64,000 nucleotides of DNA from Haberlea rhodopensis (lineage: Eukaryota > Streptophyta > Magnoliopsida > Lamiales > Gesneriaceae): assembly GCA_907163345.1 (NCBI GenBank), contig CAJQUN010000022.1:434001-498000 (forward strand). The letters run 5' to 3'. The notes under the pieces are model-generated. The model ran no database searches, had not been told where the DNA came from, and was given only the letters and a program-made list of their open reading frames with translations. Below are positions 22,144 through 34,491 of this stretch, piece by piece. The position numbers and the translations under genes were made by a program. Position 1 is the first letter of the stretch; each line of letters begins with the position of its first letter.

Positions 22144-23454
22144 CTAAGACCAATCAAACATGTACTTAATGCCTAAAGATCTAGTATGACGATCATGCTT
22201 CTGCTGTGACAGAGGTTTCGTCAGTGGGTCAGATACATTATCATCAGTTGGTACTTTGCATATTTTCACATCTCCTCTTTCAACGATTTCTCGAATGAAA
22301 TGAAAGCGTCGTAGTATGTGTTTGGATCACTGGTGAGATCTGGGATCCTTAGCCAATGCGATGGATCCATTGTTGTCACAATAGAGTTCAGTCGGATCTA
22401 GAATGCTAGCCATAACCCCAAGCTCATAAATGAACTTCTTGATCCAAACGGCTTCCTTTGCTGCATCTGAGGCAGCAATATACTCAGCTTCTGTTGTAGA
22501 ATCGGCTACAGTCTCTTGCTTTGAACTCTTCCAGCTCACAGCACCTCCATTTAGGCAAAACACATAACCTGATTGCGATCGGAAATCATCCTTGTCGGTT
22601 TGGAAGCTTGCATCAGTGTAACCTATTACATTGAGTTCTTCCTCACCTCTATAAATCAAGAATGTATCCTTAGTTCTTCTCAAGTACTTCAAGATATTCT
22701 TGACAGCGATCCAGTGACATTCATTTGGATCAACTTGATATCTGCTCGTCATGCTCAAAGCATACGAGACATCGGGACGAGTACATATCATGCCATACAT
22801 GATAGATCCAATAGCTGACGCATATGGAATCTTACTCATGCGTTGTCTCTCATCTTGTGTTGAAGGACACTGATCCTTCGAGAGATATATTCCATGTGTC
22901 ATAGGCACGAATCCTTTCTTTGATTCTTGCATACTAAACCGTTTTAGCACTTTATCTATGTATGTACTTTGACTTAGGCCAAGTAATCTTCTTGATCTAT
23001 CTCTATAGATCTTGATACCTAACACGTAGGTGGCTTCACCCAATTCTTTCATAGAAAAGCAATTCCCTAGCCAAATCTTCACAGATTGCAAGGCAGGGCT
23101 ATCATTTCCAATGAGAAGTATGTCATCTACATACAACACTAGAAAGATAATTATGCTCCCACTGACCTTCTTGTAGACACAAGGTTCATCTACGTTCTTG
23201 ATGAAACCAAACTCTTTGATTGCATCATCAAAACGAAGATTCCAACTCCTAGAAGCTTGCTTCAATCCATAAATGGATCGTTGTAGCTTGCATATCTTTC
23301 CAGCATCCTTTGGATTGACAAAACCCTCGGGTTGTGTCATGTACACATCCTCAAGTAAATTTCGATTAAGGAAAGCAGTTTTGACATCCATATGCCAGAT
23401 TTCATAATCATGAAATGCAGCTATTGCAAGTAAGATCCTAATGGATTTAACCAT
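22144..23454 (-). pseudogene. Copia unit 2: reverse transcriptase-RNase H
   Basis: Same domain order as unit 1, but the catalytic box is intact (LYVDDILLIGND). The reading opens at 23454 (MVKSIRILLAIAAFHD) and passes WHMDVKTAFLNRN, YTDASFQTDKDD and TEAEYIAASDA. It is cut by TGA at 22327 after DPRSHQ; unit 1 has CGA (Arg) there, a C-to-T change. A frameshift near 23505 separates it from the upstream integrase-RT frame. Confidence 0.88.
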
Positions 23455-24836
23455 GGCAACTGGTGAAAAAGTTTCATCATAGTCAATACCATGAATTTGT
23501 TTGAAACTGTTGCTACCAGTCGACCTTTAAAGGTTTGTACATTACCATCCATGTCGGTCTTCTTCTTGAAAATCCATTTGCACCCTATGGGTCTCACCCC
23601 TTCAGGTGAGTCAACCAAAGTCCATACTTGGTTTGCATACATGGATTCCATTTCAGATTTCATGGCCTCTTGCCATTTCTCAGAATCAGTGCCCATTATA
23701 GATTCTTGATAAGATGACGGCTCATCCTCATCAATAAGTAGTAAGTCACATTGTTGAGTCACAAGAAATCCATATATCTGTGGCTCACGGTGGTCTCTTA
23801 CAGACCTACGCAGGGCTTGTGTCTCTTGAGCAGGCACTTCATCCACAACAACTTGTGGTGACTGCTCTGTTTCCATCTCAATATCACGTTCAATGTTTTC
23901 TTGTGGTTGAACTTCACTAAGTTCTATATGTCTCCCACTGGTTTCTCTAGAAATAAATTCTCTTTCAAGAAAGATACCAGTCCGAGCAACAACCACTTTG
24001 TTCTCGGTGGGATAATAGAAATAGTATCCTTTTGTTTCCTTAGGATACCCCACAAATAAACACTTATCAGATTTGGGTCCAAGTTTATTAGAGGCGTGAC
24101 GTCTCACGAAAGCCTCACAACCCCAAATCTTCATAAAAGACATACTAGGACGTTTCCCAGTCCATATCTCATATGGTGTCTTTTCCACTGATTTAGATGG
24201 AACACGGTTCAGTATGAATATTGTTGTTTCTAGAGCATGTCCCCAAAAGGATATCGGAAGATCTGCATGACTCATCATTGATCGAACCATGTCCAACAAG
24301 GTTCGATTCCTCCTTTCGGATACACCATTCCATTGTGGAGTATACGGAGGAGTGAGTTGTGGGACTATCCCACACTCCTTTAGATAGTCATGAAACTCTT
24401 GGCTTAGGTATTCACCTCCTCGATCTGATCGAAGGTTTTTGATACTTTTACCAAGTTGGTTTTGTACTTCATTCTTGAAATCCTTGAACTTTTCAAAGGT
24501 TTCATGCTTATGTTTCATAAGATACACATACTCATATCTACTGAAGTCATCAGTAAATGTAACGAAGTATTGAAAACCACCTCTAGTATGTGTGCTTATC
24601 GGTCCACATACATCACTATGTATGAGACTCAATAAATCATTTGTCCTTTCAACATGTCCCTTGAAAGGAGCTTTAGTCATCTTGCCCATTAAACAAGATT
24701 CGCATGTTTCATATGATCCAAAATCAAATGAATCCAATACTCCATCCTTATGAAGTTTAGATATGTGATTCTCGTTTATATGGCCCAAGCGACAATGCCA
24801 GAGATAAGTTGGATTAGAATCATTATTCTTAATCAT
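23421..24836 (-). pseudogene. Copia unit 2: integrase and RT N-terminus
   Basis: 471 open codons with the integrase zinc region (HCRLGHINENHIS ... CESCLMGKM), catalytic-core motifs HSDVCGPIS, FTDDFSRYEYVYLM, RSDRGGEYLSQEF and PPYTPQWNGVSERRNRT, and a linker. It then enters RT at VRPIGCKWIFKKKTD and FKGRLVA, before slipping out of frame. All integrase zinc ligands and the D-D-E residues are visible. This is the best preserved integrase in the array, yet it is cut off from RT by a one-base slip and from protease by a stop at about 24846. Confidence 0.88.
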
Positions 24837-24845
24837 TTTAGTATT

Positions 24846-25450
24846 TTAGTTATAGACAGGCATATCAAGATTTAATATATAAAGACCATTAATCATTTGT
24901 GCATTAGCATAAAACATATCATTTAAATAAATGGAGCAACAATTGTCCTTTATAATAAATGAAAATCCACACTTGTCCAAACAAGAAATAGAAATAATGT
25001 TTTTAGTAATCGAAGGCACAAAATAACAATCTTTTAAATCTAAAATTAAGCCAGAAGGCAAAGATAATGAATAATCTCCTATTGTTAATGCAGCAACTCT
25101 TGCTCCATTTCCAACTCGGAGATCAACCTCGCCTTTCGCCAACAACCTACTCCTTTTGAGATCCTGCACATTAACACAAATGTGAGAACCACATCCAGTA
25201 TCTAATACCCATGATGAAGAAGTAGATAAATTGACTTCTATAACAAAAATACCTGAAGTGGAAGTCACACTTCCCTTCGTCTTCTTAAGATCCTCCAGAT
25301 AAACTTTGCAATTTCTTTTCCAATGTCCGGTCTCACCACAATGGAAACAGTTCCCCTCTTTTGCCACTCCTCCCTTTGGCTTTAGTGCAGAAGCATGTGG
25401 CTTAGACTTAACAAGGACTTTCTTGTTCTTCTTGTAGCCTTTAGCTTTAG
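24846..25450 (-). pseudogene. Copia unit 2: zinc knuckle and protease
   Basis: Contains a complete CCHC knuckle (CFHCGETGHWKRNC) followed by the aspartic protease motif (WVLDTGCGSHICVNVQDLKR). It ends where the integrase frame should begin: a TAA at about 24846 follows NLDMPVYN. Upstream, toward gag, a further stop near 25455 breaks the polyprotein. Family assignment is firm. Confidence 0.85.
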
Positions 25451-25525
25451 TCTTTCATTTGCTCTTATTATCCACAATAAGAACATTTGTAGGTTTAGAT
25501 TTCTTGTTGTTAGCTTCAAAAGTTC

Positions 25526-26113
25526 TCAGCATGCCAAGCAACTGTGGTTGAGTCTTTTCAATTCAATCATATTGTAATTGAAGACAAATTGACTGAAGCT
25601 TTCAGGCAACGATTGCAAGATCACGTCAGTGGCCAACTCTTGGTCCAATGGAAAACCCAGCTTCTCCAGATTCTCAATGTACCCAATCATCTTGAGTACA
25701 TGAGTTCCAACTAGACTTCCTTCTACCATTCTACACTGGAATAACGCTTTAGAGACGTCATACCTCTCTTGTCTTGCTTGTTGTTGGTACAGTTGCTTTA
25801 GGTGCTCGATCATATCGAACGCCTCCATTTCCTCATGTTCCTTCTGAAGCTCAGAGTTCATGGTGGCAAGCATAAGGCACCCAACATCAAGTGCGTCATT
25901 TTAATGCTTCTTGTAAGCATCTCTATCGGCTTTAGCAGCCGTCAAGAGAGGTTCCTCAGCAGGTAAGGGTTCATCTAGGACATATTGTTTTTTCTCTTGT
26001 TTGATGACAATCCTCAAATTCCTATACCAATCTAGGAAATTTGTCCCATTTAATTTGTCCTTCTCAAGGACCGATCGCAATGAAAGTGTGCTTGTAACAT
26101 TGTTTGATGCCAT
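25526..26113 (-). pseudogene. Copia unit 2: gag, frameshifted
   Basis: Starts MASNNVTSTLSLRSVLEKDK at 26113 and is nearly identical to unit 1 gag. It hits a stop at about 25901 (AYKKH) where unit 1 continues KKNQNDALDVG. The rest reads open from 25873 (MLATMNSELQKEHEEME) to LACx at 25526. A one-base loss near 25560 breaks it again. Confidence 0.82.
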
Positions 26114-27208
26114 GGATATCTACAATATAAATATGCAAAATAAGTTTATGATATTAACCATTTAATAAGGTCTTATATTAAATGACACTCCCACTATTTG
26201 TTTTAAAATTATCAACCCTCGAAAACATAGTCGGCCAAGATCGATATTTCACCTAATCCTGAGTTAGCTTTGGCTAATCACCCAAGACTCGGTTATTTAG
26301 GTAGACAACACTTTGTCAATTACATCACATGTAGTTATTGGATGGTTGGACGAACAACAATTTGTTCAAATTTATCTAATGAATTATTATCCAACCCCAT
26401 GCCTCTAGGTTCCCAATCCTATTGAGATAACGCTAGTTAAGTCGAACCCAATTTTTAAAATAACATGGATATCACTTTTATCCTTTCGCGCCTTACTAAT
26501 ATTGTCACGGTGCTTTGCTTTGGCAAACCCACACATGTTCAATCGAAGACGAGTATTTTTAATTGGAAGGCATCTAAAACTTAATATTATATGAGGGATT
26601 TATTGATCTCATGATTTTATTAATATTGAAAATATGTCTGGTACATATACATATATACATATCTACATATATGTATATCAAGCATCAATATTAAATAAAA
26701 CGATAAACATGCATCACATGCATCAACATAAAATAAGCGTGACATGGTTATAGCCCCAACTAATGTTTTTATAAAGCCAATGAGAAAATCTAGAAGGTCA
26801 ACCTAAGGGTAACTTCTCCAAGCACCTCTTTGGTCCTTTTGTGAATGGCCTCCTCGTCCCGGCACCATGGTCCATTTTCATTGATCTCCATCAATACAAT
26901 TCTAACTATACTATATAACAATTACATGATATAGAGAATTCCTCGAGTTACATTCGAGGGGGAGCATAGGGGAGGGAATACAGTCAGAAAAAATAGAGAA
27001 GGTACGACACACAGACTGTATTAAAATTACAATCATTCACAAAATTCCTATCTAATAGGTCATAGGGCTATAACCATTCACCATGCTCAAACAACACATA
27101 AAACATACTAGGACATCATAACAATTAATGAATTAAATTTTAAACATTTTAAAATTTAATTCTATGTCCATAAACTGTAATAAAATTTTGAAAAGAAAAA
27201 CAAATATT

Positions 27209-27465
27209 GCCCGCTCGGGTCGGACACCGCCCATCCAAGGTCGGTCGCCCACCCAGCATGGGCGGTCGCCCACCCAGCCAGGTCGGTCCCCCGCCCAGCC
27301 TTGGGCGGTCGCCCTTTTGGCCTTGGGCGGTCGCCCGCCCATGCGTTGGCGCGTTCGCCCGCCTTGCGATCTCCGTCCGCCCGAGTTTCGATCTACGGTC
27401 GCCTGCCTTGCTTGCTACGTTCGCCCGACTATCGAGCTACGTTCGCCCGCCTTGCTAGAGTCAGT
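27209..27465. repeat. GC-rich minisatellite in the copia unit 2 leader
   Basis: The counterpart of the 20127-20400 tract: GCCCACCCAGCATGGGCGG-type units, then CGCCCGCCTTGC repeats. It has fewer or rearranged units, showing unit gain or loss since the two internal regions split. Open frames through it on both strands are a side effect of the GC-rich repeat. Confidence 0.85.
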
Positions 27466-27654
27466 CGCGCACACATATGTATCTTATACACAATTAATAT
27501 ATCATATATATTTTATGATTCTTTCCACACGCATATCTCATATATTGATTATAACATATCTAATATGTTATTACAGTTTCGATTAGCATGTAAGCAATAA
27601 TTCAAAACATGATACAACAATTATCACATAACCCCGATATGAGCTATGTACACG

Positions 27655-27666
27655 GCTCTGATACCA
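27655..27666 (-). promoter_or_regulatory. Primer binding site of copia unit 2
   Basis: TGGTATCAGAGC on the minus strand, one base inside LTR-C. It is identical to that of unit 1 (initiator tRNA-Met type). Confidence 0.9.
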
Positions 27667-27667
27667 C

Positions 27668-29176
27668 TGTAAGGTATCCAACATGCAAATACGCAGCGAA
27701 AATAAAATAATTTTGGATTCCAAACCGAGGACCTATACGGAGTTAATCATATCGGGGTGAAAAGAATCATACCCTTGTAGCGTGTTTGAGTCGAATCCCA
27801 CGAAGTAGCACGTCCAACGCGTCCTCGAGTCAGTAGCAAAACTTTTCAAGTTATGCCTCTACGGTATCCACACGATTATGTCGATGAAGGGATGTTGAAG
27901 AACAAGTTGCTAGACTTGATCTTCAACCAGAAAGTGACGAACCACCCAAAAGATGACGGCGGCCGTGTCTACACTTTTGTCTGCTAGGTTTAGGGTGCTA
28001 GTTAATTCACAATTAACGTCTGGCCCTATTAACCTAGTGACATATATACATGAAGGTGGTGGCTAGTTAAACCTTAGGCTTTCGAAAAGCCCAAAACCAC
28101 TTTCTTAATTATATCTATAGCCTATTATATATATATATCATATATATATATATATTTATATGGCCCGATAGATTATATGTATGTATATATAATATGTTAT
28201 GATTAAGACTCTTCTTAATCAAATTAATTCATCCAATGAATTTTATCTACCCTTTATCGATTTAATCTTTTATGCGACCCGTTAGGATCTTGCAACGTTG
28301 ACAGTGACATAAAATCTAATTTTATGCCACAAGCAATGAGCGGTATCTAGCAACACATCAAGGCTACCCAAATTACAAGAATGTCATTGACTCGACATAA
28401 CCTATGGCATGTGATAATATTAACCATGTAACTTAATCCATTTGTCCTATGTGTTTAGATTAAACACGAGTCATGGAATAGTCATACTCGTATAGTTCAA
28501 TCTTTTATTTCTTGATCCCCAAGTTGACTAGAATAACGAATAAGCTCGATGTCACATATCGACTCATTCGAGCATGGCCATGCATTTTAGTCTCACTTGA
28601 TCAAGGGCCCAAACACTTCTCATGTTATATAGGAGGGACAAATCCTATCTCTATCACTCAACATCCCTCTACATAATTTGTGGTGTATCCAATGAATGTC
28701 TTTATAGTTTACCCTGTTACAGGTAACGTTTGACAATATCAAGATACACAACTCCTTATGTTGGGATCTCTAGTGATCTCAAGTCGTAAGGATTACATAC
28801 ATTATTATCACTATGAGAATTGCTTATGACGTTCATATAACTATCCATGTAGCATTCTCATGGTGGGTATGTCCAGTACATCGTTCTCTAACATGCACCC
28901 ATGTGTTGATTTGATATCTCATATCCATGAACAATTCATCAATCAATACATACTAGCCTCAATGCATTATCATTATCCTTATTCATGATAATACTTGACT
29001 ATGGACAATCTTTAAGAATAATACAATATTATTCTAAGGACATTCACATATATATAAATTCATATTACACAGATACTGGAATAATATATAATAATGAATT
29101 GCCTTTTATTAAAATCATATTACATTATATGCCAAAATCAATCATCTAATGAGTTGTCTTAGGGCATATCCCAACA
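27668..29176 (-). repeat. Copia LTR-C (5' LTR of unit 2)
   Basis: A full-length LTR of 1509 bp, collinear with LTR-B. Its outer end (minus strand TGTTGGGATATGCCC) abuts the target duplication ATACC and then the gypsy integrase. With LTR-B it could be used to estimate relative age. Confidence 0.9.
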
Positions 29177-29181
29177 ATACC

Positions 29182-30418
29182 AGTGCTCGGCGAGGGGTAA
29201 GTATCTGGACCAATTTTGAGTTCGTCACATGCGAAACACCGGAGGTAAGTTTGGAGTCAGCGGCTCGCTACTTCGGTTTGGCCATCGGATTCCGGATGGT
29301 AGGCACTACTGTAATTTAATGTTGTACCAAGTTGGCGGAATAACTCACGCCAAAAATGGCTCAAGAACAAGGGGTCTCGATCTGTCACAATGGTTTTTGG
29401 TAATCCATGGAGTTTGTAGACATAGATAAGAAAAATGGAAGCTAGGTACGTAGCAGAGTATTTGGTTGGAAGAGATATAAAGTGTGAAAACTTGATTAGT
29501 CGATCCACGATCACCCAAATGGCTGTTTTGCCGAAATAATTTGGTAAATGAGTGATGAAGTCCATGCTGAGGTCTTCCCAGGTGGGGAATTTGATGATGT
29601 AACTTCTAATGATTTGTTTCATGGTAGGCCAAAAGAAGCAGCAACTCGGCTCATGGTGGCTTTGATCCCAGAGTGTCCTCCAACAGGAGAAGCATGATAT
29701 TCTGCTAGAATCTAGGTTTGGAGTCCTATTTCCTCAGGTACGAATTTGAAATATATAATCCATCATGTATCTTAAAATGGTTGTTAGTTATTGGACCTTT
29801 TCTAATATTTTGCAGTAATTGCAAACCTGCTGAAGCATAGGAGAAAAACTCCCTGAGTGCGGTAATCCGTGGCAAGGTGGGAGCTGTTATGGCTATACAA
29901 GCTGGTATGTCGACTCGTGCTAAGGCATCGGCTACCTTGTTCTCCTTCCCTGGTTTGTATCGGATCTCATAGTCATAGCACATGAGCTTAGTTAGCCATT
30001 TCTGTTGATCGGGAACCTGAACCGCTTGTGTGAGTAGATGACGGATGCTGCATTGGTCAGTATAAATGATAAATTTCCGGCCAAGAATGCGTGATAGCAT
30101 ATAATTCTCTGATATAGGTAGACGCAGCTTGCATGCGGGGAAGCAATTTCTTGCTGAAAAAAGTGAGTGGGTGATCCCGCTGGGATAGGACAGCCCCAAT
30201 AGCCATGCCACTGGCATCAGTGGTGAGCTCAAACGGTTGTGAAAAATCTGGTAGGGCGAGCACCGAAAGGCTGGTCATACAAGTTTTTAGAGCTTTAAAT
30301 GTCTCTGTGGCTTTGTCATTCCACATAAATTATCCTGATTTGAGTAAGTCTGTGAGAAGCGAGGTGCGGTTAGCATAATTTTGAACAAATCTCCGGTAAT
30401 ACCCTGTGAGTCCGATCG
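29182..30418 (-). pseudogene. Ty3/gypsy pol relic, RT-RNase H-integrase (right part)
   Basis: On the minus strand: RT thumb (GLTGYYRRFVQNYANRTSLL at about 30400-30340), then RNase H (FELTTDASGMAIGAVLSQRD; YTDQCSIRHLL; KPGKENKVADALARVD), then the integrase core (DLSMDFITHLPN, VIVDRLIKFSHF, TDRDPLFLSHFW, SSAYHPESDGQTE). It contains stops (for example after LLKSG) and frame changes. Pol upstream of the RT thumb is missing: similarity ends at about 30418. It continues into 13317-14110 across the copia array. Confidence 0.88.
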
Positions 30419-31334
30419 ATCTCGCTAGGCAGATTTTTTTCAACTTCGAGATTTTCATTTTCCTTAAACATGTTTGCTCGTTTGGTTTTTTTTTCCATTT
30501 TTTCAATGTTAATTTGGGGTCTTCCTGTCAATTTCTCACACTTCCACCTAAATTCCTAAAACACGCAAAATTCATACCAAAATATAATATGATTTAAGAA
30601 TCAATGTGAAAAGTAACGAAAAACAGTGAAAAAACGACGATTATCATCCTTGAAGTGGCGAAGGACATCCAAATGGAAGAAAGTGTCACCCCCTCCTCTC
30701 TGCCTACTATTCCTCTCCCAGAGCATCTTGCTCCCGCTGAATCAATCCAACCAAAAGACCCTGCAGAAGTAGAATTGGATATCTTGGACTACTGAACTTC
30801 AGCAGATGACTACTACACTGTCCGAACTTGCTGCCGAGGAAGATATAGTCGTTGAAGATGAACATATTCCAACTTCCGAGGTCTTTGAGAAAAAAATTTA
30901 AACCCTGATGTTGAACGAGATTTTGGGCTAGCTCCCCTGCTGTTCTTATTAGATAAACAGTATGCTGAGCCCAACCATGCTGATTCCTCTCTTGCCCTGA
31001 TTGCTGGTCTGAACCAGTCATGGAAGTAAAGATTAGTTATTTTTCTCCATATGCTGAAGAGTCAATCTCACCTTTTGATCAGACCCTCCAAGGCTTCACT
31101 GACGGACAGTGTATTTAAAGAAGAGGTTAGAGAAGTAAAGATTAGTTAATTTTCTGGATTTCTTAGTTCGTTTATTTTAAACGAATTCTTTATTGAAAAA
31201 GAACAAAACTAAGATGTATTGGAGAATCTTTTAAAACTATTAAATGAAAAGGATGGAGAAGTAATCTTGAAGAATTTAAAAGGAGGAAAGTTTTAATAAG
31301 ATACTGAATAGTTTTATTATTATTGAAAGAGGGA
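30419..31334. other. Unassigned sequence next to the gypsy relic
   Basis: The plus strand has a short open stretch at about 30640-30795 (translation includes MEESVTPSSLPTIPLPEHL) that ends in a stop. No homology is recognised. It may be a piece of the gypsy element or of an unrelated transposon. Nothing else is visible. Confidence 0.35.
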
Positions 31335-33200
31335 ATGTGAGGGCTCGGTCTTAGTCGTACGTTTAATTATCACACAATGATGATTTTACTGTCAACAACG
31401 GAAGATTAGTTTTAAAAGTACCAAGACTTGGCCCTAAAAATTTTCGATAAGATTACATATATCAATATACTTTTTAGTCAATACCGAAAATATATGTAAT
31501 ACTATTTTCTCATCCATCATAATTTCACATAATTCATTAATCAAGTACTAATCAAATTCCCAGACACTTCATACTTAAAATACATCTACTCGGGACATAT
31601 CCCGGTGTATAAATTCTTATTAAAAATCCTTTAACATAAATTGTGACGCAGTTCTCGATAAAAATAACCCAAACTCCTCCTCACAGAGCTCTGGTACTTC
31701 TCGATGCTTCCTCTCGAGAATCCGCAGGATGTCCACATGTACTCCCTGTCATGCCCACACAACGAAGACAAGACAGCCCCCACAACAGGGTCAGTAACCC
31801 CAGTACGAGAAATATGTAAAATCACAATAGTATGACAAAGTAGCATGTGTTGCTTGCGGTGCATGAATGCAATGCATGTATGAGATAACAATCTCAGAGT
31901 GTCGATATGTCTGAAATCAAAAGAAAGATCATCAACAATATCAAGCTCGAGCAGAGGGTGGCGACACACACACTGCGATGTGTTGTGCCCAGCATCCCTC
32001 GTGTCTAGGTCCGGCGACAACGCGCGTGAATACATTTCTACCTAAACTGCATGTCATCGTCGTGCCCAGCGTCCCCATGACACTATAGATCTCATCATAA
32101 TCAAATGGTATAAGGAGCGGTAAGATCAATATGATATGCCCAATGTCCATGCATCTCAATGTATCATGTAATCTCATATGATGCAACTCAATATATTATG
32201 AAATCGCATTTCATGCAGTTCAATGTATCATATAATCATATATACTGCAGTTCAACATGTCCTATAATCACATAGGAATCATATAATGACAAATAAATCA
32301 TAGCCCAGGAATATCACGTCTTTGTCGGACATTGTGATAGAATTGGTTTTCTACGTACCTTAACCGAGCAAATTCCGTACTCCTCAATTTGACCTGGGGA
32401 TATCACAACCTGGTTATTTGCACCTCAATTATATCATCAAAGTGTTCCAATACTACATAATATCAAGTTCATATTTTCAACATCGACCCTTAGCAACTTC
32501 TTAAAATTTAAGTTTACATGCTCATAGTAATTGGGTCATAACTTTTCCAATAGTTAACCAAATTACATGGGTCTAATTTATCTTGAAATCTAACTCAAAA
32601 TGTGACATTTCATATGTTTGATATTTCACCAGATTCATTTACTTACCTAAGGCAAATTGAGCCTAAACATTGCTTATGTAAAACAAGGGAAATTCGGAGT
32701 TCCAGTTTGACCAATTTTCATAAAAATGTCATAACTAATTCATACGACATCCAAATGACCCGACTCTAGTGGGAGAATTTATATAAATCAAAATTCTACA
32801 ATTCCTCTTTTATTAGCTTTAAGCTAATTCGGTCATCTTTAGGTACATTTTTTTTCAAAATATCTCAGCTTAAAAACTCGAAGGTACCCTCTTTTCAGAT
32901 TTGATATCATTTAGTAAAAGTAGCGTAACTTTTGTATATTAACTCCAAATTAGCTAAACTTACTATCAAATGGAACGTAATTCAAAGATCTACAACTTTT
33001 TTATTTACCTCAACTTCAAATTGGGAACATATTTCTTCGATAATTTCGAAGAATACACTGCATGTGACATGCATGAACACGCAGACTCGATTTGTGTATA
33101 GTTTAGTAAAATCATCATAACTTTATCATCTCAACTCCAAATTAGCTGATATTAGTGTCCAATTAAAGCTAACTCAAAATAATACAACTTTTATTATGGG

Positions 33201-33350
33201 TACCATCTTCAAATTCATAATATAACCATAATTAAAATTCAAAATTACAGAGTGAAATCTGCAGATTAAGTTTTTGACCATCTTCAAATTCATAATATAA
33301 CCATACTTAAAATTCAAAATTACAGAGTGAAATCTGCAGATTAATTTTGA
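33201..33350. repeat. Two-copy 75-bp tandem duplication
   Basis: The segment beginning ACCATCTTCAAATTCATAAT is repeated after 75 bp with few changes, including the shared tail GAGTGAAATCTGCAGATTA. Confidence 0.85.
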
Positions 33351-33837
33351 CAGCAATTTCATCTATTACAGCAAAAATTTGACCTCAACTCCAATTTAAA
33401 TGCAATAATTCCACCAAGTTATGTTCATAAACCAAAAATATACTTATATATCTTCCAATGTTTGAGATTTGAAGTCAAATCAAGAGCCAAAGTCGTCCTA
33501 TGCTCAAGGATTCAGCACACCTGTGCCAATACCCATTTTTGCTTCTTGTATTTGCTGAATCCTACATATTTTGCTTCTTCCTCTCAAGTTCTTGCTCTAT
33601 TTCGGTTTTCCTGTCTTTTGTTTCCTTCACAAAATCTTGATTGCATCTGTGTTTTGATCACATTTCAGAAGTAAAATGCAGCAAAGGTTCGAATCTAAGG
33701 AGGAAAATAAAGAGGATAATGGGAGAAAGAAAAGATGGGAAAGAATGAGCCATTGTCGATGGTACCTGGGTAGTGGATTTGTAGTTTTTCCTTGGTATGT
33801 TTTGTACAAATATATGGTATATCCTTATGTATATTTT

Positions 33838-33840
33838 GGT

Positions 33841-33871
<31 letters not shown>

Positions 33872-33905
33872 ATATATATATTGACCGTGTATATATACAT
33901 ATATA
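33838..33905. repeat. (AT)n microsatellite
   Basis: TATATATA-type run with a few interruptions. Open frames on both strands here are low-complexity artefacts. Confidence 0.85.
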
Positions 33906-34117
33906 GGCATGTATTTTACCCCAATCCAATATAAGATGTTGCGATCCAAAACACCTTAATTCGAGGTCTATGCTTTTAATTATCCGAGTTTTCTCAAAAT
34001 CCCACTACTTGTTTATTTTCTTCAATTCAAATTAAAATTTCCAACTCCTTAACGAATTAATCATCCGGGTTTGTATAATTATTGTTAGTCCGGATAAATT
34101 TGTAACGAGGTCTTACA

Positions 34118-34491
34118 TGGAAATTGTTGGATCGACTAAGTTTCGAAGATAATGAAACAAATTAATCAAGCATGCTGGTCATATAAATCAACCCAACTAA
34201 TATGCAATTTACTAGAATGGATGTAAGGTGGACGAACTGAGCTTTATATTCTAAGTGTTCAACCAAGTCGTTTTGACTTGAACAATCTAAGACTTAAAAT
34301 TGTACCTAATGCCCCAAGAGTCGTGTTTGTACCTAATGCCCCAAGAGTCGTTATTGGAAGTACCTTGTATAGTCCACCATGTATGAATTACGCGGGACAT
34401 CAAGTTGCTGCAAATTCCATTTCTTATGTGATAATTCTTTGCAATTTCCTAGTTTCAATTAAATACTAGTGTTCTAGAATGTTCGCTTAAG
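34118..34491. other. Unassigned spacer
   Basis: Contains a 27-bp tandem duplication (TACCTAATGCCCCAAGAGTC seen twice, 34303-34356) and no recognisable gene. Confidence 0.4.

Larger units (their letters stand above)
14111..29176 (-). mobile_element. Ty1/copia tandem array: LTR-internal-LTR-internal-LTR in one 5-bp TSD
   Basis: Three LTRs in the same orientation (14111-15120, 20596-22128, 27668-29176) enclose two internal regions of the same family. The outer ends are flanked by ATACC on both sides (14106-14110 and 29177-29181), a 5-bp integration duplication. Coding runs on the minus strand: gag, protease, integrase, RT, RNase H (copia order). Primer binding sites complementary to initiator tRNA-Met lie beside the middle and right LTRs, and a purine-rich GTGGGAGATT lies beside the left and middle ones. 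A shared middle LTR and a single outer TSD point to unequal recombination of one insertion. Confidence 0.9.
31335..34117. repeat. Candidate solo LTR (about 2.8 kb)
   Basis: The left end is TGTGAGGGCTCGG and the right end, reverse-complemented, TGTAAGACCTCG. Both start with TG and form an imperfect inverted pair, as LTR termini do. Flanks GGGAA and TGGAA agree at four of five bases. There is no coding capacity. Size and termini suit a large Ty3/gypsy LTR left after LTR-LTR recombination. I have no second copy in the window to prove it. Confidence 0.45.

Noticed and set aside
33658..33949. Tyr/Ile-rich small proteins
   Set aside because: They are translations of an (AT)n microsatellite, present on both strands and in several frames.
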